The notes: generated from the sequence alone by a model not told the origin. Positions 9,090 through 20,793 are shown, counted from the first letter of the stretch. The stretch is 64,000 nt of DNA from Lachnospiraceae bacterium UBA3850 (GCA_002392655.1 DGHK01000019.1:1-64000); one strand, 5' to 3'. A program made the numbers and translations.

Positions 9090-9806
9090 CTACTCTTCCT
9101 CAGTAGCAGCTCCACCCTCAAGGAACTTATAGATTACAGCTGCGAGAGAACCACCGATAAGTGGTGCAACTATGAATACCCATACAACCTCGATAGGTGC
9201 AGTATTTCCTGTTATTGCAGCTATAATTGCAGGACCGAGGCTTCTTGCAGGATTAACACTTGTTCCTGTAAGTCCTATTCCGATTATATGAATACCTACA
9301 AGTGTAAGTCCTATGATAAGTCCGCCGAAGGAACCATGACTTTGTTTCTTGGATGTTACTCCGAGAATCAATATAACGAAAAGGAATGTCAGTATTATCT
9401 CGACAGCAATTCCGGCACCAACACTATCATGTACTCCACCTAAACCATTTGTTCCGAGACCTCCGGTTTTATCCTCAACCTGTCCCATATCAAATATCAG
9501 ATAGAGAACTCCTGAGCCTGCAAGGGCACCAAGAATCTGGAATACTACGTATCCGATGAAATCTTTAAAAGACATACCTCCGCTGATAAGAACACCGATT
9601 GAAACTGCCGGATTTACATGACCACCTGATATATTTCCGACGCCGTAAGCCATTGCAATGATAGCAAGACCAAATGCAAAGGCCGTGAGTATATATCCAC
9701 TTCCAAATGCAGCATCACAACCTACAAGCATTGCAGTTCCGCAACCGATAAACACCAGCGTGAAAGTTCCTATAAACTCCGCAATATACTTTTTGACACT
9801 TTCCAT
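9090..9806 (-). CDS. aqpZ: Aquaporin Z-type water channel
   Basis: 238 residues with six membrane segments and both NPA boxes (SGGHVNPAVS and TSVNPARSLGPA). The His in the fifth helix (TLVGIHIIG) and the Ser after NPAR match AqpZ-type selectivity filters, rather than the NPARD of glycerol facilitators, so water is the likely substrate. The start is taken at the ATG at 9804-9806 because it has the RBS TAAAGGAGGT; an in-frame upstream extension would run into atpC. Only 37 bases separate it from atpC, with no terminator seen, so it is probably the last gene of the ATP synthase operon. Confidence 0.9.
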   Translation of the reverse strand: MESVKKYIAEFIGTFTLVFIGCGTAMLVGCDAAFGSGYILTAFAFGLAIIAMAYGVGNISGGHVNPAVSIGVLISGGMSFKDFIGYVVFQILGALAGSGVLYLIFDMGQVEDKTGGLGTNGLGGVHDSVGAGIAVEIILTFLFVILILGVTSKKQSHGSFGGLIIGLTLVGIHIIGIGLTGTSVNPARSLGPAIIAAITGNTAPIEVVWVFIVAPLIGGSLAAVIYKFLEGGAATEEE

Positions 9807-9843
9807 ACTAACCTCCTTTAAATACTTTTGTTTATAGTTACAT

Positions 9844-10254
9844 TTAATTAAGTCCCTCGCTCTTGATCCTCTGTCTGGCGATAGCACGTTTCAGACTCGC
9901 TTCTGCTAGTGCATACTCACGCACATTTTTCTTCTGAAGCATCGCCTCCCTCATCGCTATCTCCTTTGCCTTAACCCTGACGAGATCTATCTCCTCAGGT
10001 CTTTCGGCAGAGTCAACAAGCAAAAGGACATCATTATCCTCAACTCTCATCATTCCGTCAGAAACAGCGGCAAGCTTTTCTTCCTCGCCTACAGGCTTAT
10101 ACCTGACCGTTCCCGGAATGATGGCAACAACAAGATTCTGATGCTGTGCAAGAACTCCATACTCACCATCAATAGTAGGTACTGTAAGGGACTCAAGCTC
10201 ACCATCAAAAAATGTATCATCCGCTTCAATTATTCTTGTTCTGAATGTTTTCAT
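9844..10254 (-). CDS. atpC: ATP synthase epsilon subunit
   Basis: 136 residues. N-terminal beta-sandwich with TVPTIDGEYGVLAQHQNLVVAI (matching the conserved GxxGVLxxH pattern), then a C-terminal helical hairpin rich in Arg/Lys/Ala. Central-stalk subunit that couples the c-ring to F1 and can inhibit ATP hydrolysis. It follows atpD by 15 bases. Normal length for the family. Confidence 0.96.
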   Translation of the reverse strand: MKTFRTRIIEADDTFFDGELESLTVPTIDGEYGVLAQHQNLVVAIIPGTVRYKPVGEEEKLAAVSDGMMRVEDNDVLLLVDSAERPEEIDLVRVKAKEIAMREAMLQKKNVREYALAEASLKRAIARQRIKSEGLN

Positions 10255-10269
10255 AATTCACAAATACCC

Positions 10270-12563
<2,294 letters not shown>

Positions 12564-12571
12564 AAACTAAC

Positions 12572-14329
12572 CTATGAATTCAAGAATTCATCCTTAAACT
12601 TCTCAGATACTTTTACTATTTCTTCTTTATCATCATCTGAAAGCACTCCGGTATCATCTATCTTTTTACAAAGTGTACTTTCTTCTGAATGGAAATGTTT
12701 AAGCAGCTCATTTCTGAATCGACCAATATCATCCACCGGTACATCCTGCATAACGTGTGCTGTTGCTGAAACAAGCATTATTACCTGTTCATGAAGCTTG
12801 AACGGATTATTCTGCGGCTGCCTTAAGAGCTGCATAAGTCCCTGTCCATAAACCAGCTGCTTCTTAGTCGTTTCATCAAGATCACTTGAAAACTGTGTAA
12901 ATATTTCCATCTCACGGTACTGTGCCAGGTCAAGTCTAAGACTTCCGGCAGCCTTCTTCATTGCTTTTGTCTGAGCCGCTCCACCAACACGGGAAACGGA
13001 AAGTCCTACATTTACCGCAGGTCTCTGTCCGGCAAAGAAGAGGTCACTCTCAAGGAATATCTGACCATCCGTGATAGATATAATATTTGTAGGTATGTAT
13101 GCTGACACATCTCCTGCCTGTGTCTCAACGATAGGAAGCGCAGTAATACTACCTCCACCAAGCTCATCTGAAAGTCTCGCCGACCTCTCAAGTAGTCTTG
13201 AATGCAGATAGAATACATCTCCGGGATAAGCTTCACGTCCGGGAGATCTCTCAAGCAGAAGCGAGAGTGCTCTGTAGGCTATCGCATGCTTTGACAGATC
13301 ATCATATACGATAAGGACATCCTTGCCCTTATACATAAAGTACTCTCCAAGCGCCGTTCCTGAATAAGGAGCAATATACTGAATAGGTGCCGTCTCTGAT
13401 GCATTTGCCGCTACGACTATTGTGTAGTCCATAGCTCCCAACTTCTTCAGTGTTCCTACAAGCTGTGCAACACTGCTGGCCTTCTGACCGATTGCAACAT
13501 ATATACAGATAACACCTGTATCCTTCTGATTAAGTATTGTATCCAGCGCAATAGCTGTTTTACCGGTCTGTCTATCTCCGATGATAAGCTCTCTCTGCCC
13601 TCTTCCGATAGGGAACATCGAGTCAATAGAAAGAATACCCGTATTCATCGGTTCACTTACAGACTGTCTGTCTACTATTCCGGGAGCCGGCTCTTCGATC
13701 GGTCTGTAACCATCGTATCTGATATCGCCCATTCCATCTATAGGCTCACCTAGTGGATTGATAACTCTTCCGAGCATCTCATCTCCAACAGGTATACCGG
13801 CAGTTTTTCCGGTTCTCATAACGCGGCTTCCTTCAACGATTTCAGTATCATCTCCGAAGAGGATGATACCTATCTCATTTGGTCTTAGGTCCTGAACCAT
13901 TCCTCTTACGCCGCATTCAAATATAACTATCTCTCCATAGACAACTGACTTAAGACCGCTCGCAACAACTATTCCATCCTCGACAGTCTTAACAAAGCCT
14001 TCCTCTTCTGCGATTGCATGAGCAGACCAGTTGTCAACCTTTGACTTTATAAGAGATATAAGCTCTCCACCATTTTCAGCGTCTGCTGCATTTATTCCTG
14101 CAAGCATCTCTCTCAGCTGGTGAAGTCTTCCCTCTTTATTCCAGTTATAAACCTCTTCTCCTACAACAAGCTTGAAGCCATCCTCCTGACTCTCGTCGAG
14201 AACCCACTCGAGCTCAGTATCGACCTCATACTTTTTAGTGATAAAGCTTATAAATCTTTCCTTTTGTTTCTCACTCGGCTCTGTTGATGAATAAAGATAG
14301 GCTGTTAATTTTTTTCTTTCTTCTGCCAT
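12572..14329 (-). CDS. atpA: ATP synthase alpha subunit fused to a delta C-terminal-like domain
   Basis: 585 residues counted from the ATG at 14327-14329; normal alpha is about 500-510. Residues ~88-585 are a full alpha subunit with the P-loop [15 protein letters not shown], the [17 protein letters not shown] stretch and the [12 protein letters not shown] segment. Residues 1-~85 are extra and read like the C-terminal domain of the delta/OSCP subunit: [18 protein letters not shown], then [26 protein letters not shown], which parallels the delta pattern of GGhxhxhGdxhhDGSxxGRLxxL. No separate atpH gene lies between atpF and atpA, where one would be expected, and the delta N-terminal helical domain is not seen. 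The ATG overlaps the atpF stop; RBS AAAGGAG. Confidence 0.93.
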   Translation of the reverse strand: MAEERKKLTAYLYSSTEPSEKQKERFISFITKKYEVDTELEWVLDESQEDGFKLVVGEEVYNWNKEGRLHQLREMLAGINAADAENGGELISLIKSKVDNWSAHAIAEEEGFVKTVEDGIVVASGLKSVVYGEIVIFECGVRGMVQDLRPNEIGIILFGDDTEIVEGSRVMRTGKTAGIPVGDEMLGRVINPLGEPIDGMGDIRYDGYRPIEEPAPGIVDRQSVSEPMNTGILSIDSMFPIGRGQRELIIGDRQTGKTAIALDTILNQKDTGVICIYVAIGQKASSVAQLVGTLKKLGAMDYTIVVAANASETAPIQYIAPYSGTALGEYFMYKGKDVLIVYDDLSKHAIAYRALSLLLERSPGREAYPGDVFYLHSRLLERSARLSDELGGGSITALPIVETQAGDVSAYIPTNIISITDGQIFLESDLFFAGQRPAVNVGLSVSRVGGAAQTKAMKKAAGSLRLDLAQYREMEIFTQFSSDLDETTKKQLVYGQGLMQLLRQPQNNPFKLHEQVIMLVSATAHVMQDVPVDDIGRFRNELLKHFHSEESTLCKKIDDTGVLSDDDKEEIVKVSEKFKDEFLNS

Positions 14330-14811
14330 CAATCAGCACTCCTTTCGGCATCATCAAGAAACAGGTCATACGCTTCACTTGTATTTCCTGTAAGCACAAC
14401 CTTACTGGTTGCATCCTCAACCATCTTTGTTATATCATTCTTAGCCTGAGCTATTATATTCATCTTCTGATTCTCGGCATCCTTCTTTGCATCACTGATG
14501 ATCTTTGCTGCCATTTTCTTGGCATCATCCTCAGCCTGTTCTCTGATTAGCTCGAGATCCTTATCAGCCTGCTTCTTCTTTTTGGATATCTCATTATCGC
14601 AGTCACTGATTCTCTCTGTATATTCAGCGAGCTTTGCATCTGCCTCGGCAAGCTTTGCATTTGCCTCTTCATCCATCTTCTTATAGTGGTCTTCTCTACC
14701 CTGTATAAACTTCTTTACAGGCTTATAAAGAATTATATAAAGACCTACAAACAGAAGAAGTACATTAAATAGATGCAGAAGAATCTGTGTAAAATCTATT
14801 CCTAATGGCAT
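14329..14811 (-). CDS. atpF: ATP synthase b subunit
   Basis: 160 residues: one N-terminal membrane helix ([19 protein letters not shown]) followed by a long charged helix (Lys/Glu/Ala-rich) that forms the peripheral stalk. The C-terminal end, [19 protein letters not shown], is short and polar and is where delta would dock. It is co-transcribed between atpE and atpA and overlaps the atpA start. No fusion to delta is seen here, unlike mycobacterial b-delta. Confidence 0.95.
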   Translation of the reverse strand: MPLGIDFTQILLHLFNVLLLFVGLYIILYKPVKKFIQGREDHYKKMDEEANAKLAEADAKLAEYTERISDCDNEISKKKKQADKDLELIREQAEDDAKKMAAKIISDAKKDAENQKMNIIAQAKNDITKMVEDATSKVVLTGNTSEAYDLFLDDAERSAD

Positions 14812-14824
14812 ATGACACCCCCAA

Positions 14825-15190
14825 CTACAAGACGAAGACTATTAGTATCGCTATGATAAGTGCATAAATGATAGCTGTCTCGATAAATACAAGACCAAGC
14901 ATAAGTGTTGTTCTTATCTTGCCTTCTGCTTCAGGCTGACGTGCAATTCCCTCTGAAGACTTAGCAATAGCAAGTCCCATCGCTATCGCACCTGCACCTG
15001 CTGCAAGACCGATTGCAATACCTGCAGCAATCGCCTTTGAACCTGTCGAACTAGAATCCTCTGCTGCTTCTGTTTCCACAGCTGTCTCATTATCAGCTGC
15101 ATAAGAAGTCTTCGGAGCTGAGAACATACAAAAAGTAAATACTGCCGCAAGCAGTCCTAAAATAATAGTTGCTCTTTTCATTAATTTCAT
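14825..15190 (-). CDS. atpE: ATP synthase c subunit with N-terminal signal-like extension
   Basis: 121 residues; usual c is 70-90. The core (from about residue 50) has two helices: the first is Gly/Ala-rich, then the polar loop ARQPEA, and the second holds the ion-binding carboxylate E104 in [11 protein letters not shown]. The first ~31 residues look like a signal peptide ([20 protein letters not shown]..., likely cut near TSYA), followed by an acidic spacer. E104-T105 and Y109 resemble sodium-binding c subunits, but the position of the sodium-ligand Gln in the first helix is Met71, so H+ versus Na+ cannot be settled. The start overlaps the atpB stop by four bases. Confidence 0.93.
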   Translation of the reverse strand: MKLMKRATIILGLLAAVFTFCMFSAPKTSYAADNETAVETEAAEDSSSTGSKAIAAGIAIGLAAGAGAIAMGLAIAKSSEGIARQPEAEGKIRTTLMLGLVFIETAIIYALIIAILIVFVL

Positions 15191-16062
15191 AATGCTACCT
15201 CTATATTTTCATTATTAATTGTTTTATTATCTTTCTTATTTTTCTTGTTCTTATCCTTCGGTTTCTTCTCGTGTACCTCGGTAACCTCACCGTAGAATAC
15301 AGACGTGAGCATGGTAAGTACATATGCCTGTATAAGTGCATGAAGCACTGTGAAGAGGACTCCTACTACTACTGGAAGTACAAAGCTAAGTATTATGTAA
15401 TAATAAACAAGCTCTGTTACAAGCATTCCCGAAAGAAGTGCTCCGAACAAACGGAAGCTCATAGATATCGGAAGTGAAAACTCCTTGAGTGTAAGTCCGA
15501 CACCCTTAAGCTTATTCGCAGCTATTCCGCCTATCAGGATAAATGTATACGACAGAACACCCATAGCTATCGCTCCATTTATATCAGCAAGTGGAGCCGG
15601 AAGTGAAATCGAATGTCCTTTTGTCGTTACCGCCTGCATACCGAACAGCTCATAAAGCGTTCCTACAAAAATGTATGAACCAGCAGTAAATATATATGCT
15701 CCCAGTGCACCATTTCTGTGAGGGCTGTTTGTTTTTGCAAGTCCATCAAATATTCCTACCCACTGCTCAATAAGCAGCTGGAATTTTCCCGGTACTATTT
15801 TAAACCTGGGAACAAAGAATATTCTGATGATCAGTGCAAAGATAAGCAGGATTGCCGTAACAATATATGCCGATACGAGTGACGGATTAACCGCGAGGCC
15901 AAAGAAGTTTATTTTATTCTCCTCATGGAGAACCGCATCCTTCATAGCTTCCTTGATAGTCTCATGCTTTTCTCCGACACCGCATGTAGCGATTCCAATA
16001 ACCAGTACAGCAAGAATAAGAAAAGTAATAACAAGAACGGTTGTTCTCTTTTTCTTACTCAA
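15187..16062 (-). CDS. atpB: ATP synthase a subunit
   Basis: About 291 residues from the TTG at 16060-16062, which has an AAGGAG RBS nine bases upstream; the longer frame to 16095 would begin at or before the transcription start. Several hydrophobic segments form the stator half of the proton or sodium channel. The essential Arg is in [16 protein letters not shown], corresponding to the conserved RLFGN motif of TM4. A Lys/Asn-rich C-terminal tail ([14 protein letters not shown]) follows. First gene of the operon; no atpI is seen upstream. Confidence 0.94.
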   Translation of the reverse strand: MSKKKRTTVLVITFLILAVLVIGIATCGVGEKHETIKEAMKDAVLHEENKINFFGLAVNPSLVSAYIVTAILLIFALIIRIFFVPRFKIVPGKFQLLIEQWVGIFDGLAKTNSPHRNGALGAYIFTAGSYIFVGTLYELFGMQAVTTKGHSISLPAPLADINGAIAMGVLSYTFILIGGIAANKLKGVGLTLKEFSLPISMSFRLFGALLSGMLVTELVYYYIILSFVLPVVVGVLFTVLHALIQAYVLTMLTSVFYGEVTEVHEKKPKDKNKKNKKDNKTINNENIEVAL

Positions 16063-16100
16063 TTTTCCTATCTCCTTTCCTCCAAAATTAACCAACCTTT

Positions 16101-16129
16101 AGTATAATCCAAAAAAAGGTCAGTTACAA
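16101..16129 (-). promoter_or_regulatory. Promoter of the ATP synthase operon
   Basis: On the minus strand: TTGTAA (16124-16129), 17-base spacer, TATACT (16101-16106). The -35 lies inside the terminator hairpin of the upstream lon-rhomboid transcript and the spacer holds its T-tract. Confidence 0.7.
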
Positions 16130-16153
16130 GATTATATTCTCATAACTGACCTT
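16111..16153 (-). terminator. Terminator of the lon-rhomboid operon
   Basis: On the minus strand, AAGGTCAGTTA and TAACTGACCTT arms (16116-16153) are followed by seven Ts (16111-16117). It overlaps the promoter of the ATP synthase operon. Confidence 0.8.
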
Positions 16154-16205
16154 ATATACGACTCATAACTAACCTTATATACGTATATACATTTCGTCTT
16201 TTTTA

Positions 16206-16778
16206 TCATTTCCTGGAATTAAGCATGCCTCCGAAAACAGCTCCGCAGACTCCGCCGATTATATGTGTCAGCTGGGAGATATTGTCATGTGCTGTAAACA
16301 TCGTCCATATCTCTGATCCCAGATAAATAAATATAACAAGTATCATAGATATCGGAATCTCGCCACGTCTTAAGTCTGTGGCAGATGCCAGGATTATCAT
16401 CATAAATACAAGTCCGCTTGCCCCCAGCAGTGCTGTGCCCGGGAAGAAAATGATATTGACCAGACCTGAAATAACCGCAACCAGGCCAAAGGCCTCAAGC
16501 AGAGTTCTTCCACCGTATTTATCCTCCAGTATCGGTCCCAGGAGAAGGAACAGTGTCATGTTACTTGCTAGATGTGCCATATTCGAATGACCCAGCACAT
16601 GACCGAAAAGTCTGACAAACCATGCTACGCTTATCGGACTTCTGTATACAGAGAAGAACATATGTGTACTCGCTCCATGCGTCAGCTTAGCGACACCCAG
16701 AACTATAAGTGAAACCAGTGCAAAAGTAAGTGTCACCGGTGCATTATATGTAAATGAAAGCTTTCTCTTACTATCCAT
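16206..16778 (-). CDS. Rhomboid-family intramembrane serine protease
   Basis: 190 residues with about six membrane segments. It carries the rhomboid signature: HSNMAHLASNM in the second helix, the nucleophile motif GASG (LLGASGLVFMM) and a His in HIIGGVCGAVFGG of the last helix, completing the Ser-His dyad. Rhomboids cut transmembrane substrates within the membrane. It follows lon by 32 bases on the same strand and is probably co-transcribed, placing two quality-control type proteases under one promoter with a CIRCE site. Confidence 0.9.
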   Translation of the reverse strand: MDSKRKLSFTYNAPVTLTFALVSLIVLGVAKLTHGASTHMFFSVYRSPISVAWFVRLFGHVLGHSNMAHLASNMTLFLLLGPILEDKYGGRTLLEAFGLVAVISGLVNIIFFPGTALLGASGLVFMMIILASATDLRRGEIPISMILVIFIYLGSEIWTMFTAHDNISQLTHIIGGVCGAVFGGMLNSRK

Positions 16779-16810
16779 CTTATCCCCTTCCTGGATTCCT
16801 CCGGATACTT

Positions 16811-19081
16811 TTATTCAAAAACCTTCTTAAGAACGTCTGTAATCTTCTTAACAGGAATTATAGTCAGATCCTTCTTAACCTCGTCGGCTACGTCCTCCAG
16901 ATCCTCAACATTCTTTTCCGGAATAAATACTGTCTTAACTCCTGCTCGAACGGCTGCCATCAGCTTCTCCGGAAGGCCTCCGATTGGAAGTACATTTCCT
17001 CTGAGCGAAACCTCGCCGGTCATAGCAATATTCGGCGGAACGGCTCTTCCCGTAAACAGCGAAACAAGTGCAGTCACTATAGTGATTCCCGCTGAAGGTC
17101 CATCCTTCGGTGTAGCACCCTCTGGAACATGGATATGCAGATCCTTCTCTGACATAAGCTTAGTCTCCTCTGGGTACATATCCTTTACAAGGCTTATGGC
17201 AATCTCAACGGACTCCTTCATAACATCACCTAGCTGTCCGGTTATAGTTACCTTGCCATTTCCATTTACAGTCTTAGTCTCAATAAAAAGTATCTCACCA
17301 CCGGCCATAGTCCATGCAAGTCCTGTAACTACACCCGGTACAGATTTCTTCTCTATGATATCATGTGTCATTCCTCTATGACCCAGATACTCCTTCAGAT
17401 CAGCAGGCTTCACGGATAGCTTCTCATTTTTTCCCTTAACCAGCTGAACAGCAGCATATCTCATGAGCGTCTCTATTCTTTTCTTCAGACCTCTTACTCC
17501 GGCCTCCATGGTATAATCCGAAATGATCTTCTTAAGCGCAGTATCTGTTATATTCAGATTCTTTTTCTTAATATTTGCGTACTTCATTGCACGTGGTATC
17601 AGGTGCTTCTTTGCTATATAGAACTTTTCCGTCGCCGTATATCCCGGAAATTCTATGATCTCCATACGATTAAGCAGAGGCTCCGGTATAGTATCAACTG
17701 AATTTGCCGTGCAGACAAAAAGTACATTGGAGAGGTCATAAGGTACATTCATATAGTGATCCGTAAAGTTATTGTTCTGCTCAGGATCAAGAACCTCTAA
17801 AAGCGCAGATGAAGGATCCCCACCATAGTCGCGAACGAGCTTATCAACCTCATCAAGAACCATAACAGGATTGGATACTCCACTTCGCTTCATACCCTCC
17901 ATGATCCGGCCCGGCATAGCTCCGATATAGGTTCTTCTGTGACCTCTTATCTCAGCCTCATCACGAACACCACCAAGACTTATTCGGACATACTCTCTTC
18001 CGAGCGCTTTAGCTATACTCTGTCCTATACTTGTCTTACCGGTTCCCGGTGCGCCGACAAAAAGAATTATCGAACCTGATTGCTTTTTGTTGAGTGCCAT
18101 TATAGCAAGCTGCTCAATGATCCTCTGTTTTACCTTCTTCAGTCCGTAGTGCTCCTTGTCGAGAATCTCTTCGGCTTTATCTAGATCAATAGGCTTAAAC
18201 TCTTCATTCTTCCAGGACAGCGTCGTAACAAAATCCAGATAATCATAAAGCATTCCATACTCATGACCATCCTGCCCCTCCTGTTTCATACGGTTCAAAA
18301 CCTTTCTTGCCTCTCTTTCTGCAACCTCGTTCATCCCCGATTCTGAAATGAGCATCTCAAATCTTCTCACATCCGATATATTTTCCGGATGCATCTCATC
18401 AAGCTCTCTCTGAAGAATCTCTATCTGTTTCTTTATAGCATCCTCTCTGTAGATGCTTTCGTTTCTGGCCTGCTGCTCCAGCTCCGCACCCTCAGCAACA
18501 TCCGCAAGCTCCATAAACTCATATGAAGCATGCTCTATCAGCTCAAATCTCTCCTTCTCACTATCTACCTCAACTATCTCATACTTCTCTTCCCACGTGA
18601 TACTGAAGTATCCTGTCATAGAACACGCCATTTCATTCATGTTCTTCCACTGGAGGATAAAGCCTCTTGCCCAAAGCCCCCACTGGTAGCTCTGAACAAA
18701 CTTGAGGAACTTATTTCTGAGCTTTTCGAATCTGTCCCTCCTATCATCCTCATCCATATCTGCAATCTCAGGTCGCTCTTCTATCTCAGCATAGATAAGT
18801 CCGCCAACATCCTTAGTAAGTCCGAGTATATTCACTCTCTTCTTTGTCCTTACCTTCACATTTCCATCAGGATCTATAGTTTCGATTCTGGCTGTAATTC
18901 CTATAGGATATATATCCTCTATCTCAGTTTCTCGGATATCTATATCCTCCCTGAGAAGTGCGAAAACGAGATGCTCGCCTACGACAAGGTTCGTTGTCTG
19001 CCAGCTGTCTATAACTTCCTTTTTGAAGTAAAATGTAACCTCAGGGAGCAGTATTGTATCATAAATAGGTATGGTTAACAT
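16811..19081 (-). CDS. lon: ATP-dependent protease Lon
   Basis: About 756 residues from the ATG at 19079-19081, preferred because the RBS GAGGAAAG precedes it; another ATG lies at 19094-19096. The N-terminal substrate-binding domain is followed by a coiled coil, the AAA+ module with P-loop GAPGTGKTS and Walker B PVMVLDEVDKL, and the protease domain with the catalytic Ser in KDGPSAGIT and the Lys in GGLPEKLMAA. A cytoplasmic hexamer that degrades misfolded and regulatory proteins. It is the first gene of a lon-rhomboid operon, and a CIRCE operator upstream suggests HrcA heat-shock control. Confidence 0.96.
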   Translation of the reverse strand: MLTIPIYDTILLPEVTFYFKKEVIDSWQTTNLVVGEHLVFALLREDIDIRETEIEDIYPIGITARIETIDPDGNVKVRTKKRVNILGLTKDVGGLIYAEIEERPEIADMDEDDRRDRFEKLRNKFLKFVQSYQWGLWARGFILQWKNMNEMACSMTGYFSITWEEKYEIVEVDSEKERFELIEHASYEFMELADVAEGAELEQQARNESIYREDAIKKQIEILQRELDEMHPENISDVRRFEMLISESGMNEVAEREARKVLNRMKQEGQDGHEYGMLYDYLDFVTTLSWKNEEFKPIDLDKAEEILDKEHYGLKKVKQRIIEQLAIMALNKKQSGSIILFVGAPGTGKTSIGQSIAKALGREYVRISLGGVRDEAEIRGHRRTYIGAMPGRIMEGMKRSGVSNPVMVLDEVDKLVRDYGGDPSSALLEVLDPEQNNNFTDHYMNVPYDLSNVLFVCTANSVDTIPEPLLNRMEIIEFPGYTATEKFYIAKKHLIPRAMKYANIKKKNLNITDTALKKIISDYTMEAGVRGLKKRIETLMRYAAVQLVKGKNEKLSVKPADLKEYLGHRGMTHDIIEKKSVPGVVTGLAWTMAGGEILFIETKTVNGNGKVTITGQLGDVMKESVEIAISLVKDMYPEETKLMSEKDLHIHVPEGATPKDGPSAGITIVTALVSLFTGRAVPPNIAMTGEVSLRGNVLPIGGLPEKLMAAVRAGVKTVFIPEKNVEDLEDVADEVKKDLTIIPVKKITDVLKKVFE

Positions 19082-19112
19082 AAAATCTTTCCTCATCCTT
19101 GTTTTATTGCTG

Positions 19113-19139
19113 TTAGCACACTAGCCTTTTGAGTGCTAA
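19113..19139 (-). promoter_or_regulatory. CIRCE operator (HrcA site) ahead of lon
   Basis: TTAGCACAC, a 9-base spacer, then GAGTGCTAA. This is the CIRCE layout (TTAGCACTC-N9-GAGTGCTAA) with a single mismatch in one arm. It sits just downstream of the lon -10 box, as expected for repression. Confidence 0.85.
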
Positions 19140-19143
19140 TAAT

Positions 19144-19171
19144 ATAATACTACATTTAAAATTTATTGCAA
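19144..19171 (-). promoter_or_regulatory. Promoter of lon
   Basis: On the minus strand: TTGCAA (19166-19171), 16-base spacer, TATTAT (19144-19149), immediately upstream of the CIRCE element. Confidence 0.65.
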
Positions 19172-19188
19172 GCCCTGTTTTATGTTGC

Positions 19189-19217
19189 TTGCATAAAGGG
19201 TGGATATGCTGTATATT
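19189..19217 (+). promoter_or_regulatory. Promoter of the HD-GYP gene
   Basis: TTGCAT (19189-19194), 17-base spacer, TATATT (19212-19217), about 40 bases before the GTG start. It is back to back with the lon promoter. Confidence 0.55.
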
Positions 19218-19258
19218 ATTATATTGAGAGAGAAAAATCTATTATGAGGATGTAACCC

Positions 19259-20512
19259 GTGAAGATCGAATTAAACGAAATCTTATATGCTGTTTCTTCA
19301 GGACTTGATGCTGTAGAGCAAGAACTTCTCGGCACTAAAAACGGTCACTGTAAAAGAATAGCAGGATTATCAGTTATGCTAGGTAAGGCGTTGGGACTTA
19401 CTCCCGACGAGCTTGTTGACCTGGCTGCTTTTTCTATACTTCACGATAACGCTCTCACACAGGTTAATCAGGAAGAGCTTGAATATAAAAAATACAACAA
19501 CAACGAAGGCTACTCCAAGAGAGACTTCGATCTCAGAAGATGTATCATCGGAGAGACCAATACCAAGTTCATGCCGTTCAGAACTAATAACAGAGATGTT
19601 ATACTTCTTCACCACGAGAATGCCGACGGTTCAGGTCCGAACGGAAGAACCTACGACAGAACTCCTATAAAGTCACAGATCATTCATCTTGCTGACTGTC
19701 TCGATAACAATTTCGAACTTTCCGCCGCAGAAAAGGATACCTACGGTGCTATTATATACTATGTTAAATCAAATGCCGGAACTATGTTCTCAAGAGAGAT
19801 ATCAGATACATTCTGCAAATTTTTCAAGATGAAGCATCTGAATCTTCTTTCTGTTTCTAATGTCGGAAACTATCTCAGAAAGGCAACAAAACATTTTAAT
19901 GATGAATACTCCCAGCAGGAGGTTTTCAATCTAGCTACGCTGATTGCACAGATAATAGATTACAAGTCTCATTATACATGTAAGCATTCATCCGGAGTTG
20001 CAGTTAATTGTAAGAAGATGGCAGAGTTTTATAAGTTCCCATCAGAGAAGATAACCAAGTATTATCTGGCAGGCGCACTTCATGACGTTGGTAAGCTTAT
20101 GATCAGTAACTCCATACTTCAGAAGCCTACCAGACTTAATGATGATGAGTATCAGATTATGAAACAGCATGCTTACTATACATATGACATCTTAAGTCAG
20201 ATTAAAAATATGGACGATATAATGATCTGGGCTTCCCACCATCATGAGAAGCTCGACGGAACCGGATATCCATTCGGACTCAAGGGCGATCAGCTTTCCA
20301 TGGAAGAAAGGCTTATGACCTGCTGTGATATATATCAGGCACTCACAGAAGAAAGAGCCTATAAGAAGGGCTTTGATCATGAGCAGGCTATCTCCATGAT
20401 GCGTGATATGGTAATTAAAGGCGAGATTGATAACGGAATTGTTACCAGTATTGATGCTGTTTTCAGCAACAAGACCTGGGACAGAAGTATCCCGACTTCT
20501 ATACTAACCTAG
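19259..20512 (+). CDS. Tandem HD-GYP domain protein (likely c-di-GMP phosphodiesterase)
   Basis: 417 residues, GTG start with RBS GAGGA. The C-terminal half is a canonical HD-GYP domain: ALHDVGKLMI, then SHHHEKLDGTGYPFGLKG, with the downstream DIYQALTEERAYKK segment. HD-GYP enzymes hydrolyse c-di-GMP. The N-terminal half looks like a second, degenerate copy: SILHDNALTQ where HDxGK is expected, and LHHENADGSGPNGRTY where HHExxDGxGYP is expected, followed by LADCLDNNFELSA. The N-terminal copy may be regulatory. No membrane or sensor domain is present, so it is likely cytoplasmic. It is separated from its neighbours by promoters and terminators. Confidence 0.88.
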   Translation: MKIELNEILYAVSSGLDAVEQELLGTKNGHCKRIAGLSVMLGKALGLTPDELVDLAAFSILHDNALTQVNQEELEYKKYNNNEGYSKRDFDLRRCIIGETNTKFMPFRTNNRDVILLHHENADGSGPNGRTYDRTPIKSQIIHLADCLDNNFELSAAEKDTYGAIIYYVKSNAGTMFSREISDTFCKFFKMKHLNLLSVSNVGNYLRKATKHFNDEYSQQEVFNLATLIAQIIDYKSHYTCKHSSGVAVNCKKMAEFYKFPSEKITKYYLAGALHDVGKLMISNSILQKPTRLNDDEYQIMKQHAYYTYDILSQIKNMDDIMIWASHHHEKLDGTGYPFGLKGDQLSMEERLMTCCDIYQALTEERAYKKGFDHEQAISMMRDMVIKGEIDNGIVTSIDAVFSNKTWDRSIPTSILT

Positions 20513-20793
20513 ACAAAGTATCTGGAATCCTGTGACATACGAATTGCTCAGACGTAGTTTTCAATACTATATATAAACTTGATTTAATTTATGTCAACAA
20601 TATATTGTGGTGAAAGTTCACAGAGTGTTCACAGTATGTACTATTTTAAAACATAAAAGCTTGTTATATTAAAGATGTTCCAAATGAAGGATTCTATACC
20701 TTCCCCCACATTTTTCATACCAAGGGAGCCGCAGCCAAACGGCTCCCCTTTGTATTTGATACAAATTTACATTTTTCTTATAAATAGATAAAT
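20513..20793 (+). other. Intergenic region with a terminator hairpin; possible small RNA
   Basis: No gene is seen in this ~300-base stretch. It contains an AT-rich part with a TATATT-type box near 20655-20685, a C/T-rich tract, and then a stable hairpin (20724-20747). The hairpin is over 200 bases from the HD-GYP stop, further than usual, which leaves room for a small transcript. I could not identify one. Confidence 0.35.
20722..20756 (+). terminator. Terminator hairpin
   Basis: GGGAGCCG (20724-20731) and CGGCTCCC (20740-20747) arms followed by CTTTGTATTT. Confidence 0.7.

Noticed and set aside
9807..9887. Extended aquaporin start upstream of 9806
   Set aside because: It overlaps atpC and lacks an RBS, while the internal ATG has TAAAGGAGGT.
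16063..16095. Longer atpB start at 16095 (TTG)
   Set aside because: It lies at or before the expected transcription start; the TTG at 16062 has an AAGGAG RBS.
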